Below, one piece after another: positions 39,701 to 52,030 of a DNA stretch of 64,000 bases (position 1 is the stretch's first letter; every line of letters begins with the position of its first letter). The stretch is taken from positions 2,340,377-2,404,376 of the forward strand of contig NC_042515.1 in assembly GCF_900963305.1 (NCBI RefSeq). The letters run 5' to 3'. This stretch comes from Echeneis naucrates (lineage: Eukaryota; Chordata; Actinopteri; Carangiformes; Echeneidae). Position numbers and translations under genes: made by a program. The notes beneath the pieces are model-generated. The model was not told the origin of the DNA, did no database searches, and saw nothing but the letters and a program-made list of their open reading frames with translations.

Positions 39701-40034
39701 ACAGTGGGACTGAGGGATGAGATTAAGAATGTGGGCCACCTACATCTGTGAGTGATGAGTTATCAACATCACTCAATATTTTCATCCCTCTTTCCTCTAG
39801 GATCACAATTACGCTTTGCCTTCATCTCCCACTGCTCTAAAGGCCAGACTTAATGACGCTCTGGCTAGAGTGGAGAGTCTGGAGCACGAGAAGAGGAATT
39901 GTTTGATCCGGGAGCGAAGGGCAAAGAAGAATGTGCACGCTCTTCTTGAGGATTTGAGGGAGAAGAACCTCATAAATGAAGAGCTGAAAGACAGGCTTGA
40001 ATTCTACTCGGGGAAAATGGCGGGAATCATTTGA
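36774..40034 (+). CDS. THAP-domain plus coiled-coil protein, P-element-derived
   Basis: Four exons keep frame: 36774-36853, 39080-39272, 39425-39526 and 39801-40034, 609 nt, 202 aa. Residues 1-85 form a full THAP zinc finger (DNA binding): C5, C10, C56 and H59, with W38, F60 and P80 at the expected invariant places. After a Ser/Gln-rich linker (about 92-125), residues 140-200 form a charged coiled coil (LNDALARVESLEHEKR ... KNLINEELKDRLEFYSGK). This order (THAP, leucine-zipper-like coil) is the N-terminal half of P-element transposases, and decayed transposase sequence follows downstream (40193-40560). All splice sites are canonical, there is an upstream CpG promoter, and an AATAAA lies 530 bases downstream. 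It may be a domesticated regulator or a recently silenced copy. THAP6-like genes are an alternative label. Confidence 0.8.
37424..37760 (+). mobile_element. tRNA-headed SINE-like repeat, copy 1
   Basis: The tRNA-like head carries an A box (TGGCGCAGCGGTAACG, about 37434) and a B box (GGTTCGATTCC, about 37478). A TAATGTA-rich body follows, then a block GGGCACCTGAACGTG ... GGACTGGGCTAATGCA shared with the copy at 40.8 kb. It lies inside the inverted repeat, in THAP intron 1. The family name is not known to me. Confidence 0.65.
37873..37895. repeat. Poly-C run of 23
   Basis: Twenty-three uninterrupted C residues, then A and CCCC. Such runs are prone to assembly length error. Confidence 0.9.
37920..38130 (+). 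promoter_or_regulatory. Promoter-like block with donor inside THAP intron 1
   Basis: A GC box (ccccgccccc) and an inverted CCAAT (attgg) near 37935-37947 are followed about 180 bases on by a good donor (GAGCAAG/GTAAGAA, about 38130). It may be an alternative first exon for the THAP gene. This is inferred from motifs only. Confidence 0.35.
38499..38708. repeat. 210-bp palindrome nested in the right arm
   Basis: The half from aggtaataatacgg (38499) to about 38583 is mirrored by the half from about 38623 to 38708 (ending attattacct), with a spacer of about 40 bases. Similarity is high but imperfect. The left arm has only part of the second half, so the two arms are not equal in history. Confidence 0.85.
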
Positions 40035-40192
40035 ATACATAGGTAGCCTACTTAATGCTCCCATCAAATCATCACGTAATGCATTCTGGTGCATTCTGGT
40101 ACATTTTGAGCTTTCAGATATGCTGTTTCCTCAGTTTAGTTTTTTCTATCAGGGTTAAAGTGTTTAAATTACTACTTTTTATTTTTACAAAG

Positions 40193-40560
40193 GTGGCTGA
40201 CTTCGGTTGATGCCAAGCCTGGTCTGAATAAGATGATGGGAAGAAGATGGACTGGACTAAATATGGATGGTTGACACTGATGCTGGATCCTATAGCCATA
40301 AAAAAACATGTGCAATACAATCCCCAAACTGAAACGATGGCAGCGGTTGTGGATCTGGGGGATGGATTTAACGAGACAGTTGTTTCCACTGAGGCTCTGG
40401 TGTTTATGGTGGTTGGCATACAAGCGCATTGGAAAGCTCAGAATGCTGACGATGTGACCAGAAACACTGAAGGTCTTAGTTGTTCATGCATTGGAAGAAC
40501 TTCATGCTCGTGGTCTGTGAGTGGTGTGCGTGACAGTGGACGGACATAATGATAGTGATA
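40193..40560 (+). pseudogene. P-element transposase remnant (RNase H-like core)
   Basis: After an acceptor-like ttacaaag, the plus strand reads WLTSVDAKPGLNKMM, then after loss of sequence GWLTLMLDPIAIKKHVQYNP, VVDLGDGFNETVVSTEALVF and MVVGIQAHWKA. In another frame it continues PETLKVLVVHALEELHARGL, a stop, then VVCVTVDGH. These are recognisable pieces of P-element/THAP9-type transposases around the first two catalytic Asp (LMLD and VTVDG). At least one deletion, one frame change and one stop break it, so no active transposase is encoded. Together with the THAP exons it marks the whole locus as a decayed P-element. Confidence 0.75.
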
Positions 40561-40565
40561 ATAGT

Positions 40566-40576
40566 AATAAAATAAA
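40566..40576 (+). terminator. Tandem poly(A) signals downstream of the THAP gene
   Basis: Two overlapping AATAAA hexamers lie 530 bases past the THAP stop codon and just after the transposase remnant, so the remnant would be part of the 3' UTR. Confidence 0.55.
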
Positions 40577-40726
40577 GACTTGGACACACCTGGAACGTTT
40601 TCTAGGCTCCTTTTGTTCTATTTATGTCTTTTATCTGTCTGACGTTTGTAACAAACAACCTGTGTGAACATGCTGGCAAGTTGACAAAATGCTTTATTAC
40701 AAGTGAGCGATTTATGATCACTTAAA

Positions 40727-40990
40727 TAGTGCAGGTTCGATTCCCAGCGGGAACATGTCTCGGTTAACTGGTAATTAGATGTAAATGTATGGAGTGACTT
40801 GAGCAGCCTAGTGGTTAGTGAAGTTGTGGTTCCGATTCCCAGCGTGGGCACCTGAATATGGCCAGTATAATTGGATAGTTGGCTACAATTAATGGACTGG
40901 GCTAATGCAAGACACGGTGCCCCCCCAGGCCCGGGGCCGGGCCGGACCGGACTAGACCAGAGACAGGACACGATGCTCGACTGCTTTTTG
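40727..40990 (+). mobile_element. tRNA-headed SINE-like repeat, copy 2
   Basis: It shares with copy 1 the blocks GTGGGCACCTGAA, AATGGACTGGGCTAATGCA, CCCCCCCAGG and GGACCGGACTAGACCAGAGA. It has two B-box-like words (GGTTCGATTCCC at about 40735 and GGTTCCGATTCCC at about 40828), suggesting two heads or a partial tandem. It lies just past the THAP gene poly(A) sites. Confidence 0.65.
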
Positions 40991-40999
40991 AGGAGAGGA

Positions 41000-42460
41000 A
41001 CAGAATCACAGCGGCACACGTAGGATTTTCTTTATTTAAAATTTAACATGGAAACAGTTCAGATTCTGTATGAAATCTGTAATTTCTTTTAGATCTGAGC
41101 AATATTTTAAAATGTTTTGACAGTATATTATCAAAACTACATCGGGCTGACAGCGGTCCAGTTTATTTTGGTTACATGATTCTGTAGTTTTAATGTATTA
41201 TTTTGTCTTTGTGTTTGTCTATAGTTGACAACGCCCTCTCAAGCAGCAACTACAGCAGGCTGGATCACAAGAAAAGCCTTCAGGTATTCAGATATTCCAA
41301 ATTAAAATGAAGCAGAATATATTTTGAATTGTGAATTTACAGACTGCGCTGCGTATAATGAAATGTATAAAAAAGTAGAAAGGACAACCTGATGTTATAT
41401 CTGTTCTCATGATGTGAATGCAGCTGTGAACAGATGTTTGGTCACTGAAGAAAAATGAAGGTGTTGTTAAATGAAACAGTTTTAAAAGTCACTGTTTCAA
41501 TAAACAAAAACGTTAAGAACAATTGTAGGCAATTTAAACTGCAGAAAAATTATGTAAAATGTTACTTAAATACAGTATAGTCCATAAATAAAAGTTAGGG
41601 AAAGCGTTCACAAATGACCTCGAAAAGCTGTTGGCCAATCTAAGTAAAACTGAAAAAGCAGCGTAAAATTCAATGACCATATTAATAACCATCAGTAGAT
41701 TACTGAGGTTTGCTTGTAAAAGAAACTTCTATCTGCAGTAAAGTGTACTCGATCTTCAAAGTGCTAAAACTTTCCAGCGTAACACAAATGTTTTTCAGTG
41801 TAGTTGTGTTTTTACAAAATGTGTTTATCTGACTTCTATTCAAGATGTTTTCTGAAACATTCCAGCTTCATAGAATGAGATTCATTTCTCAGAATTACAA
41901 CGAATCACTCACTGTTTATTTCTCATGTCCAGGCTCTCTTTGTGTCGCTTTATTCAAATTTTTTAAAGCAGGTTTAGACTTTCTTGTCTTCATTGTTGAA
42001 CATTGCATTTTTCCACCAAAACCTTAATTTTACAATATAATCCATCACAGGATTATTATGAAAACAAACTTTCTACTCTAAAATTAGAACCCTCAAATTT
42101 TCTAGTAAATTAAAACTTAAAAACAGACAACTGAACTCTCATCAGCTATGATGATTTAAAATATATATATTTTTTAATTTATTAATGTTCCATCTCAAGG
42201 CATTAAAGGACAAATGTTTTTTGTGATTTAGGTGAAATGACCCACTGACACAACCGAATGGAAGATTTTCAGACTTTTCTGAAGACAAGTACATAAATAA
42301 AGAACATCATAGAGCCACTTAAATATTGGGAACAAACCATCAATGTTTTTGTATTGGAGCTGCAATTTTTCAACAAAATATAAATACACAACAGGCACAA
42401 AACCAAAATGTTAGCCAGCAGCGATGAAGGCAGAACGAGCAGCAGCCACACTTCAAATAA
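41000..42460. other. Intergenic, no exon called
   Basis: AT-rich DNA between the SINE-like copy and the proposed cept1 3' end. A 60-base exon-like piece at about 41225-41284 (acceptor tctatag, donor CAG/GTATTC) is open but too short to assign. Confidence 0.4.
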
Positions 42461-42467
42461 ACAGCTT

Positions 42468-42473
42468 TTTATT
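42468..42473 (-). terminator. Candidate poly(A) signal of cept1
   Basis: AATAAA on the minus strand, giving a 3' UTR of about 2.3 kb (42474-44764). That UTR holds G-, C- and A-runs at 42608, 43851 and 44077 and the DR1-like array at 42755-42781. Another AATAAA near 42888 is possible. Confidence 0.4.
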
Positions 42474-42754
42474 AATCATCAGGGACAAAGTTTGATCTGA
42501 TTCTCATCAGCCGCCTCCTTAAAAACAGTGATCATGTGACCTCATCTCCTACACATTCAGTCCACATACACCTGTTCTGCTTCAGCAGGTGAGGGTTTTG
42601 GGTTTTTTTTTGGGGGGGGGGGGGCTTGTATTCAATTCATTGCTTTAATAATGAACACATTTTAAAAACAGTGGTTCAGTTCAGCAGAATCATTTAAACA
42701 TGACACAGGAAGGAGTGAGATGTTTACATAAATAACCGTCATGGCAGGAGCTGG

Positions 42755-42781
42755 GGGTCAGAGGTCAGGGGTCAGAGGTCG
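42755..42781. repeat. 7-bp tandem array of nuclear-receptor half-sites (DR1 spacing)
   Basis: GGGTCA-g-AGGTCA-g-GGGTCA-g-AGGTCG: four half-sites, each one base apart. This is the spacing used by HNF4, COUP-TF and PPAR/RXR. It lies in the proposed cept1 3' UTR and may just be a short minisatellite. Confidence 0.8.
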
Positions 42782-44764
42782 GGGGGGTTTTAGGTTTCCA
42801 GAGTCTGGTCACATTCTCCTTTTCTGTCATCGCAAATCCCACGAAAAGACACAACCAGACAGAACTGATCCTACTGACAACAATTTATTTAATCACCATC
42901 ACCTTCATGTCCTTTAAACGTTCTCTTGATTAGAAGGATCATTTCTGTGGTAGTAGACACAATCCGTTTCTCTCTGCAGCTGTTTAAGAAGGAACAGTTA
43001 CAGTTATTACGAAGAGCTGCTTGTTAGATTTGTTTTCGGAAAAGATGAAGAGGAAATGATTTAACAGACCTTAAAAACACTTGATATCAAGATTGGACGT
43101 CCAGCAGCGCTAAACAGCTTGTTTATCAGTTTAGTTCAATCGACAGATTACAGTCAGGTCTACGACAAGATTTGGAAGCAACACTGTGCATTTTACACGT
43201 TTACAACTTTTGGCTTGAAAACTTCAACGCAACAAGCAACATCCTGGTCAGTTTCCGGGGAATTGGCAGGAAAATACGGGATTTGTAAAAGCAGATGATA
43301 ACAGTTAGTGCCTGTTCTGTTACTTCTCTGCAGCACAGCGTCCACCAACATTTTAAAAACATATCAGTGAGACAACACAAAGCACTCAGCGGCACATTCA
43401 TTCATCCCCACAAACACACAGAGGAGACTGAAATTAGAACTAAATTAGAATTAAAACAACCTAAATGGGGTTTTTCAACGTGAAATGGTCAGTAAGAACC
43501 AGCTGAGTGTCGGCACAAGGATCAATACATCGTTAGTTTCGGTCTTTTCATGGGATTTGCTGATAGTAATGAAAATATTCAACAATGGTACGAGGTTGAG
43601 GTAAAGTTAAGGAGTGACATGCAACACAACGACGACAACAACAACAAAGTTAAAGCTGAAATGAGTACTGAGCAAAGCAGCTATTTAAGACGTTTTCATC
43701 TTCGTTCTTATCAACTGTTACACATGAGAAAAAGAAAAAAAAGTTCATCGGTGAACTCAGAAGGTCCACGTACGAGCTTCCTGACATTTCATCCTCATTT
43801 ACACAACTCTGGATGCCAGTAAGTGGATTTGACTCAACATGTCTAACAGTGGGGGGGGGGGGGGAGCGCGTCGCCTGGAGAAAGACTGACCCTGTGAAGC
43901 GTTAAACAGCTGGCTTAAAAATGAATATGTAAGTGAATAATACTCCATATGATAAACAAAAATATTCCCCACAGTCCAAAATCCCAACCAAGTGGTTACA
44001 GCTGACAGACTAAATGAAAAACACTGGCAATAAATATCATGATGGTTTATCCAATAACAATATTCTGATATGTCTAAAAAAAAAAAAAAAAAAAGATGTA
44101 ACGAAGTCAGAAATAAGTTTCCTCCAAAACCACATATTTGCTGATGTAAAACAGTTGCCCAGTTTTTTTTTTCCTCTTTGTTTTGTTTTTCTTTGTGCAA
44201 TGTGCAGGAGATGCTGTGACTTTAAAATCATATACATGAAGAAAAGGCTTGATAAATGTGTCAAAGCAGGATCTTTAAATTAAAAGGGAAGCACAGACGC
44301 TGTAACAGTCCGGTATTTACAATAGCAAAAAGGTCAAGTTATGCAAATATTACAAAAATTATAATCATGAAAAGCAAATATTTTTGATTCTTTTCCTATA
44401 CATTTTCTTTCACACAGACAGTTAAAACAAACTGAAGTTTCTCTCCTTGAACACACCGAGTAGCACCTGTACTCCTGAAAGATTTGCTCTGTGTAACCAT
44501 GAGTTTGTCAGAGAGGGCGGGGGGGTTATTGTTACTGGGGCAGAAGATGAAACCGGTGCAATTCAATTCTGCACAGGCGGTAAAGAAACAATGACAGTAA
44601 TACTCCAGTATCTTAATATATATTATTTGTCCTCACATTCAGTTGGCAGAAGCACATACTTTACACCACGCCGTCCCCTGGATCTCTACGTGGAAAACAG
44701 AGGGGAGGAAAAGATAAGTGCGACTAACAGGAAGGGACAGAGTCAGTAACGGCCGTCATTGTCC

Positions 44765-47700
44765 TCAGTGAGGGGCTGAACTGAGCACTGAACAAGGCTT
44801 GATTTTGAAAACAAAAATGTGAAGATGGCAGGCAATCTGGTTGCAAACACTGACGCAGTAACGCACCAGGTCAAAGAAGGAAATTATCTGCAGGAGAGAA
44901 AGAGTCACCGCTTTAGAGCTGAAAATCAGTTTTACACAACGATTACCGCAAAGAGAAAAAACAAAAATCTTCTCCAACTGACAAAACTTTCATATTAGAT
45001 CATAGTTTGGATTCAATATCTAATAATTAGCATATGATTTTGACTTCACCATGAATTTATTTTAATAATTCTTATATTTAAGTCTTTACGTGGCAGAATC
45101 AGGCTGCCGTAAAACACAGAAAAACAAACATCAAGAGAGAACACAACCAAACCAAACCATGTTCACTTACCAACGCGATCCACAGCACCAGGTACTCGTC
45201 AATAAAACTATTGAAATACTGATCCAGGAACAGTAGTCCTGGTCCCAGGAAGGCTAAATCGTGAAGATGCATCTCACTTTTTGTCATATGTGCTACCTGT
45301 GGACAGAAAGAAGGGAGCTGTGAAGGCCTCTGCTGATGTCTAAAAACTCAGCTCACTGTGTTTTTCCTGTTTTTCCTGGAAGTTGAGCATCACAAAGTGA
45401 AAGTGGTTTATTAGTTCAGCAACAGTTAAAATGTTCACATTCTCCTAAACACAACGCATCTTCTTATACGTTGTGTTCTTTCAGATCACTTTCTTTGAAA
45501 TAAATTGAAGTCATGCCATGTTCAGGGAGATCATACAAAGGCTCTGCTTATCAGAATCACTGATTTAGCATCTTCTGTTATGTTATCTGGCGTGTTGGTG
45601 TTTTTGACTTACAACTAATTTATTGGTGATTTTGGCTGAGACGAAGCCGAACGCCAGGATATAAAGACACGGATGTTTCTCAAAGAGCTGGACAGCAGAT
45701 TTCTTGTATATCATCACCGCCAGAATTATGACAGAACCAATATGTAAGACGGGAGAGAGGACGCTGGTTCCCTGACGGCAGACACAAACAAACAGCAGAC
45801 AAATATAATGAGTACAAGGTCACGATGCATTTCTGTCACACATCCACATTAACCTGATCGCTGAGTCGATGTTTCTACTGGAACTATCAACGGCATCATT
45901 AACATCCACAGCTCTGAGGCTTCCAGACTTACTGCTATTGTGGATCCGTTTTTGCCCACACCTCCTGTGAAAATCACTCTGAAGTAATTGGTGCAGGAGA
46001 AGATGGCTCCTAAAAAAGTGCAGATGGCAGGAATCATTTTCATCTGGATATTTAGGATCGGAATCTGGGAATTGAGACATGGAGGTGCTAAAATTAAGGG
46101 ATGGCAACACAACACAGACGAAATCATACAATAATTTCACAGCAACATTCACCTTTACGTCCACAATGTGCATCATGTGTAATGTTAGAATGGAAAAAGC
46201 ATACAGATTGTATTTCTGGAATAAAATTATTAAAGCAGTGTCATAATTATACTAAAATTACCAACATAAACATTATTACATAATTATGGCATGATTCTCT
46301 ATAATCTGGAGGAATTAGAACCAATCAAAATTACCAGTGACTGCCAAAAAGCAGATCCTCCCACAGCGGCCAGCAAATACATGGTTATAATGAAGATTTG
46401 CACCTCCGTCACATCAATGCTGAGTGGGAGGAGAAAGCAGAAAGTTTCACAGTGAGGATTAGTGACGTCTCCCAGCACACAGTCAGGCCTCCAGCCTTCC
46501 TCCACAACACACTGCCGTGGTCTTCATCCAGAGAGAAGCTACATCAGAGATGCAGTCAGTAATGTCTCTCCAAAATAAGAGTCGGCACAGTGTTTCACAT
46601 GTTACTGGCTGACTTGGTTGCTCATCTGTTTCCTCACTGACTGATTGTTGATAAGAAATACAAGTACTTAAATACACCGCAGACAAAAAGACACAACTTT
46701 TACAATTCTGTTTGTTGGTTTCAAATTCAACTAAGAAGACACAAAGAGGTTAAATAATGTCTTTATGACAAACTGAACTAGGCTCATCCTGAATGTTAAA
46801 GGGGAAATGGTGAACTATTCCCAAATGTCTTGTTGCATCCAAGCAGGTGAACAGAGACGCAAATTGAACTGTTGTGAGAGTCAATCTAAGTGATAAAATA
46901 TAATTGTCTGAACATTTAGAAATAAAAGGACATATACAGATATTGGATTCTACTTCAGTAACATCACATTATATCAACCCCAGAATTTTTAAGAACACAT
47001 TTACCAACAGTTCCTTCAGCTGTTAGTGAAGAGTCTAACTGGTGGTTTACTGAATGCACCTTCACACTGAACAGGCTGAATTTAAAACCGTCATGTGCCT
47101 CAGCAGTGAGCCAGGAGGTTTACCATCATGTTCCACAGAGCATCTGTAATCCTGCTAGACAGATCTGCACACAGACACATCCACGTGGTAAAATATAAAC
47201 CATGAAGCTAACGTGTGCTTCATCACAGCACATTCACTGAAGCTGCTGAGAACATGATACTGTCTTACAAAGTCAAGCTTTTACAGACCCAGAGTGGAGA
47301 AATACAGAAATACGACAAAGGAAAGCTCTGATGCAGCTAAACTGACGGACTTACTTAGATGTTTTAGGTCCTGATTTAAGTTTTTAATTAGGTTTGTTTT
47401 ATTATTTTATCATTTAAAAATAAAATTTAAGACTGATACAATTCATATGCATCTGTAAAGCAGATAAAAATAACTGTCAGGTCCACTAATGAAGCTCTGT
47501 TGTGCAGGAGATTAAATGACTGTAAATTATCTTCTTACAAACAAATCGAAAAGAGAAACTCAATCTTTTGTCGACTCACATGCCAAACCGCAGGGTTCCT
47601 GACACGTATGTCTGCCAGTGGGCACAGTAGAACATGAACATCCCGGCGAAGCAGCAGAAGAACATCCAGTCCGGGTTGGTGCCCAGCTGCACTGCTATAC

Positions 47701-50307
47701 TGGTTCCCAACACCACAAACACTACAAGGACAATTTCAACAACAGGCTGGTTTTAAAGGGGGCTTCAGACTGACTGAGATCCAGAGGAGCAGAACAGGAA
47801 ACTGACAAACCCGTGGAGAGGGAGTCACAGCCGTGGTCAAACAGCTCGCCCAGCGGAGAGCTGCTGTTGGTGCGTCTGGCCTGCTTTCCGTCAATGGCGT
47901 CCAATGACTGGTAGATGAACAGACCCACCGCACACAACAGGTACGCCCAGAGAGGAGCCTGAAGGAAGAGGCACATTACGAGACACATTATGTTGGAGCA
48001 GGCCCACCAACATAAAGCTCAGTCTGTGAGAGTCAGAGCGGATCAGCACGATCCACGTCCAGTGTGTGAAACCTGAACTACCACGGGGCATTACCTTCTG
48101 ACAAACATCTTCCAAGTATCCTGCTATAGTCAAGCTAGGGCCCAAAAAATGACAACTTCAAAGAAAAACATAAAATCTTCACATTTCAGAGGAATAATTG
48201 GCATGTTTGCTTAAAACGGCTCAAAGGATTAATTAACTAATCCCATTTCTATGATCCAATATGGCCAGAAGTGGCTCCTGGGCCAACAACGGCCAGGAAA
48301 AATGTAAACATACTGTAAAACTGTAAAAAGCTGCAGATTTAGTAATTCTAACACTTAATTGTATCCCTGCGATCTACTGTATTTTAATAATAATACGTTT
48401 TAATCAGCATTACATGTTGAGGGTTCATCTGTCAGTGTGACAGATTTAGCATGAATAATTTATGGAATTAAATTTGACAAAAAAAAAAAAAAAAAAAGGA
48501 GCAGATCTGCAGTTAAACTGTAGGAAACAGTCGACAGGTTGAACAACTCGCACAGATCTCTGACTTCATTTCAATATTTCAACATGCAAATAAACTTTAC
48601 ATGAATAATGTTAATGGGGTTTAATTCAGGGTTATTGGAGCATCTGCATTTTTCACATGCAGGTAAAAACTAACTGTAAACGGGTTGTTGAAGCTGTTCA
48701 AAGGTTGCGCTTCTACATGGACTTCTATTGTTGTCCGGACACTTGTTGACACAACATGTCAGTGTGTTGAGCACTAATTCAGTTCTACTGGCCTTCATTT
48801 AACGTACAAGTTGGAAACTCTGAAAAATCTGAATCTACACAGATAACTTTTATGGTTTGGCTTAGCGTAGCATTGTAATGGGTTGAAACAGGCCTGCATT
48901 TGAAACTTGTGAAATAAGTACCAGGCTCTTATTTCTGCACAACAACGGAGTCGAGTTGTGCTCCCCACACTGCTGAAAACACTGTCTCTTTTAAACACTA
49001 ACACTGTTTTCATTCATGAAGCACTTCTGAAATTCCTCCAGCGGCTCAGAGTGTAATCGGTCCCTCTCAGGCTAATCTAACAGTTTTACTGACACTAGTT
49101 TAACAATTAAAACAAACAAAAAAAAGGAAAAAATGAGCAAAAACAGTAACTGTGCCGCATAATGATGACTCACCTGTTCGGTGGCAGTCGGGCAGTAGTA
49201 GACAAGCACAAGGGTGGTGAAGACATTGGTGGCGAGGCCGATGATGGTGATGAGGTTGGGGGCGATCCAGGCAGGGACTCGTCCCACCAACCATTCCCAG
49301 TAACGCTGCATCAGGGGCTCCAGCAGGGAGCGTCCAGCACTGCTGTATCTGCGTGAACAGACAGTTACATGAAGACACGATGACTACAATAATCTTTTCC
49401 CACCAAAATCTGCAGCTCAACGCAGGTTTTATTTCACAAACAAACCTGCAAATCTGCAAGTCCAGTTTGTCTTTGGACTGAGGACATACACGAATGCGAG
49501 CAGGGGTACACACAGTCAAAGAGGAGAAAGCAGGCTGAGCTTTTACTCGCCATGTAAAATGATAAAATAGATTTTTCAGTGCCAACCCGGGTCGTTGCTA
49601 CTGTAAGAGTGTCAGAAGCTCCATGTGAGATGCAGAAACTGTGTCCTTTTGTTTGTGTTTCAGGTTGGTGGATATCAGACAGGTCCGTGTTCTCAGAGAC
49701 TGACGAAAGCAAACACCAGGTTCAGCCGGGTGTTGTATTGACGTGTTGACCCAGGTCTGAATGCTGGAGCAGCCTTTTCTATCCGGGATGGAATAAGAAA
49801 TAAGGGCTTAACCTGACACCCAGGGAGGAGACAGCACTCTCGTATAACTCGGCACATAAATGTGCAAATTAAAAGTAAAAGTCTTCCTCTCTTCGTGTTA
49901 GGCTTAGAGATGCCAGGTATCTTTGGAGTTGAAATGTATACATGACAGAAGCTCCTGTTAAATTTTAATTACATCATATCATCTTTATAAGCTGGCCACC
50001 TTAAAACGTCCGATTTGAGGGGCTAACATTAGCACAAGCAGCAACAGGTCGGCGCTGTGAACGAGGAGAGTCCTCTGTGTCTGGAGACCTGCTACTCCAC
50101 AGGACTGCAGAATTACCTGTGCTCCTCCAGTCTCTTGAGCTGATGTCGGGACAGGGGGGGTGAGGGCAGCTCTATCAGCCTGCGCAGCACTCCAGGGGCA
50201 AGCCAGCAGGCTGCCTCCATGCCCATGCCCTGCCCAGGGTCCTTGTCCCGGCCAAGGCCTCGGCGAGAACGCAGGCCCCCCCCTTGCTGCTGCCCCGCTG
50301 TGCTCAT
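44765..50307 (-). CDS. cept1: Choline/ethanolamine phosphotransferase 1
   Basis: CEPT1 makes phosphatidylcholine and phosphatidylethanolamine from CDP-choline or CDP-ethanolamine and diacylglycerol at the ER and nuclear membrane. Nine coding exons keep frame: 50307-50117, 49348-49174, 47958-47811, 47721-47580, 46419-46335, 46064-45933, 45771-45613, 45296-45171 and 44887-44765. Total 1281 nt, 426 aa; human is 416. The catalytic CDP-alcohol phosphotransferase motif DG(x)2AR(x)8G(x)3D(x)3D is complete in DGKQARRT ... [12 protein letters not shown]. Other blocks: [46 protein letters not shown] and [18 protein letters not shown]. About ten membrane segments are expected. The first 45 residues are Gly/Arg/Gln-rich and unlike the human N terminus. 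A noncoding exon ends near 52031. Confidence 0.97.
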
Positions 50308-51841
50308 GGAGCCCTGCTGCCTGCTGATCTGGTCCCTGATGGCTCTGGCTCTGCCTCTGCCACTGTCCTGACGGAGGGGCTAAAGATCCACAGTGCGGCT
50401 GGGTGAGGCTGGACGATACCTAAAAACCAGGAAATTCATATTAGGAAGCCATCCTGTCAAAATATCAGTCTATAAACACTAACCCCTAACCCAAAAGTGC
50501 TTCACTACACCGCATCTAATGAGCATTTCCACCACTGAACTAATTAACAAAGTTTCTGGTCTGTTCCAGTTTGTTAGAGTCAAAGGTGTCTGAGAAACAG
50601 TGTCCATTGGCGTAAAACACAGTGTCAAAGTTATTTCATCTCCAAAAACATAATCCTGTAACTGTCCATCCATCAGTCAAGTTTCTTCAGACAGCCAATC
50701 ATGAGGCGAACTTCACAATATTAGCACGTGAGCTAGTTTTCGTTGGTATGGCCAATATGTTGTGTTTTGTTTTTTTCAGGTCGAGCTGTAAAACCAGTTT
50801 TACAGGTAATCACAAACAACTGCCTCTGCCGGCAGTATTCTGCTGCTTCTCAGGCGTGAAGCGTTTGTCTACATCCTTTCAGGACCTTCTGCTGACAGTA
50901 CTTCGTGGGCTGTGTGATGTAAATAGACTTAAAATATTGGTCATTAGTCGAGTGAAACTTGCTGATAAAACTCAACACAGAGAGAGCAGACACTGTGTGG
51001 GATGTGGAGGAGCCGATGACTAGATAACTTATGTACCATGTCACATCCAAATATCAGAACCCCGCTAGGACTCTTACAGCCACCAGCCAACGGATTCCCA
51101 CAAATAAAATTTAAGACTTTTTTAATGCCACAGAAGAATGCAATTTAATATTTGGCTCACATCGACCCACTCCAAAATAGGAAATAATGGAAAATAAGCA
51201 ACAGGTGAAGTGGCCTTTTTGAATATTACGTTTCTCCTCCTTCTGCTATCATCGTTGATGGAATACAAATTCTACTAAATAAAAAGCATAATAATAATTT
51301 CATTAAAGCAACTTGGATCCAGATAGACAGTTTTTGTTTATATTTGTGTCTGGAAGGTCTTTTCATTAAATAAAATGGCCGGACTGACAAATCTTGATAT
51401 TTATATTTGTTTCTAATCATCCAACAGCCAGCAGGTCGATAAAAACACATGATAATCATCATTATTAGACTCAACAAGGAAGGAAAAGCTGAATGAAGAG
51501 GATAACTGTGAATACCTTTAACACATAAATATAAAGCTCCTTCATCTCTGCAGGCGGCCTGAGCTGTCACACGTGTTGTTGTGATTGTGTTGTTGTTGTT
51601 GTCATTTATGTGATCACACGAAGCAGCGTGGTGGCACCAAACTACACACCTCTGACATGTTGTCGGACACGCCTCAGTCAGAGCTCACTAACAAATTCAG
51701 ATTAAAATAATCATCTTTTTAGAAACAACACCGGATGGATGAAAACTGCCCATCTCCGTGCTAACTCCGCCTAGCATTAGCTGCTGCCGGCGTCGGGGAC
51801 TGAAAACAACCAGAGCTGGTTTTAAGTTTAATCTGTTGTTG

Positions 51842-51874
<33 letters not shown>

Positions 51875-52030
51875 CCCCCCCACCCTTTGTTTTCTTTGTC
51901 GTTAAAATATCAGATATGTTTGTGAATTAAATCCCGACACACCGCCGACACCTCCCTGCGCGTTAGCCTGCGTTAGCATGACAAGCTAACCCCCTCCCTC
52001 CAGAACAACCAGCGCCCGCTGCTGACTGAC
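50308..52030 (-). other. cept1 5' UTR intron and UTR part of the start exon
   Basis: The start exon extends upstream to about 50418 (acceptor tttttag/GTATCG). From there to 52030 is intron. It has a (GTCT)n tract at 51845-51874 and otherwise no exon. Confidence 0.5.
51845..51874. repeat. (GTCT)n tetranucleotide repeat
   Basis: Seven to eight GTCT/TGTC units in a row in the cept1 5' intron. Confidence 0.9.

Noticed and set aside
41225-41284. Exon-like piece DNALSSSNYSRLDHKKSLQ with splice-like borders
   Set aside because: Only 20 codons, no partner exon nearby and no family match recalled; could be chance.
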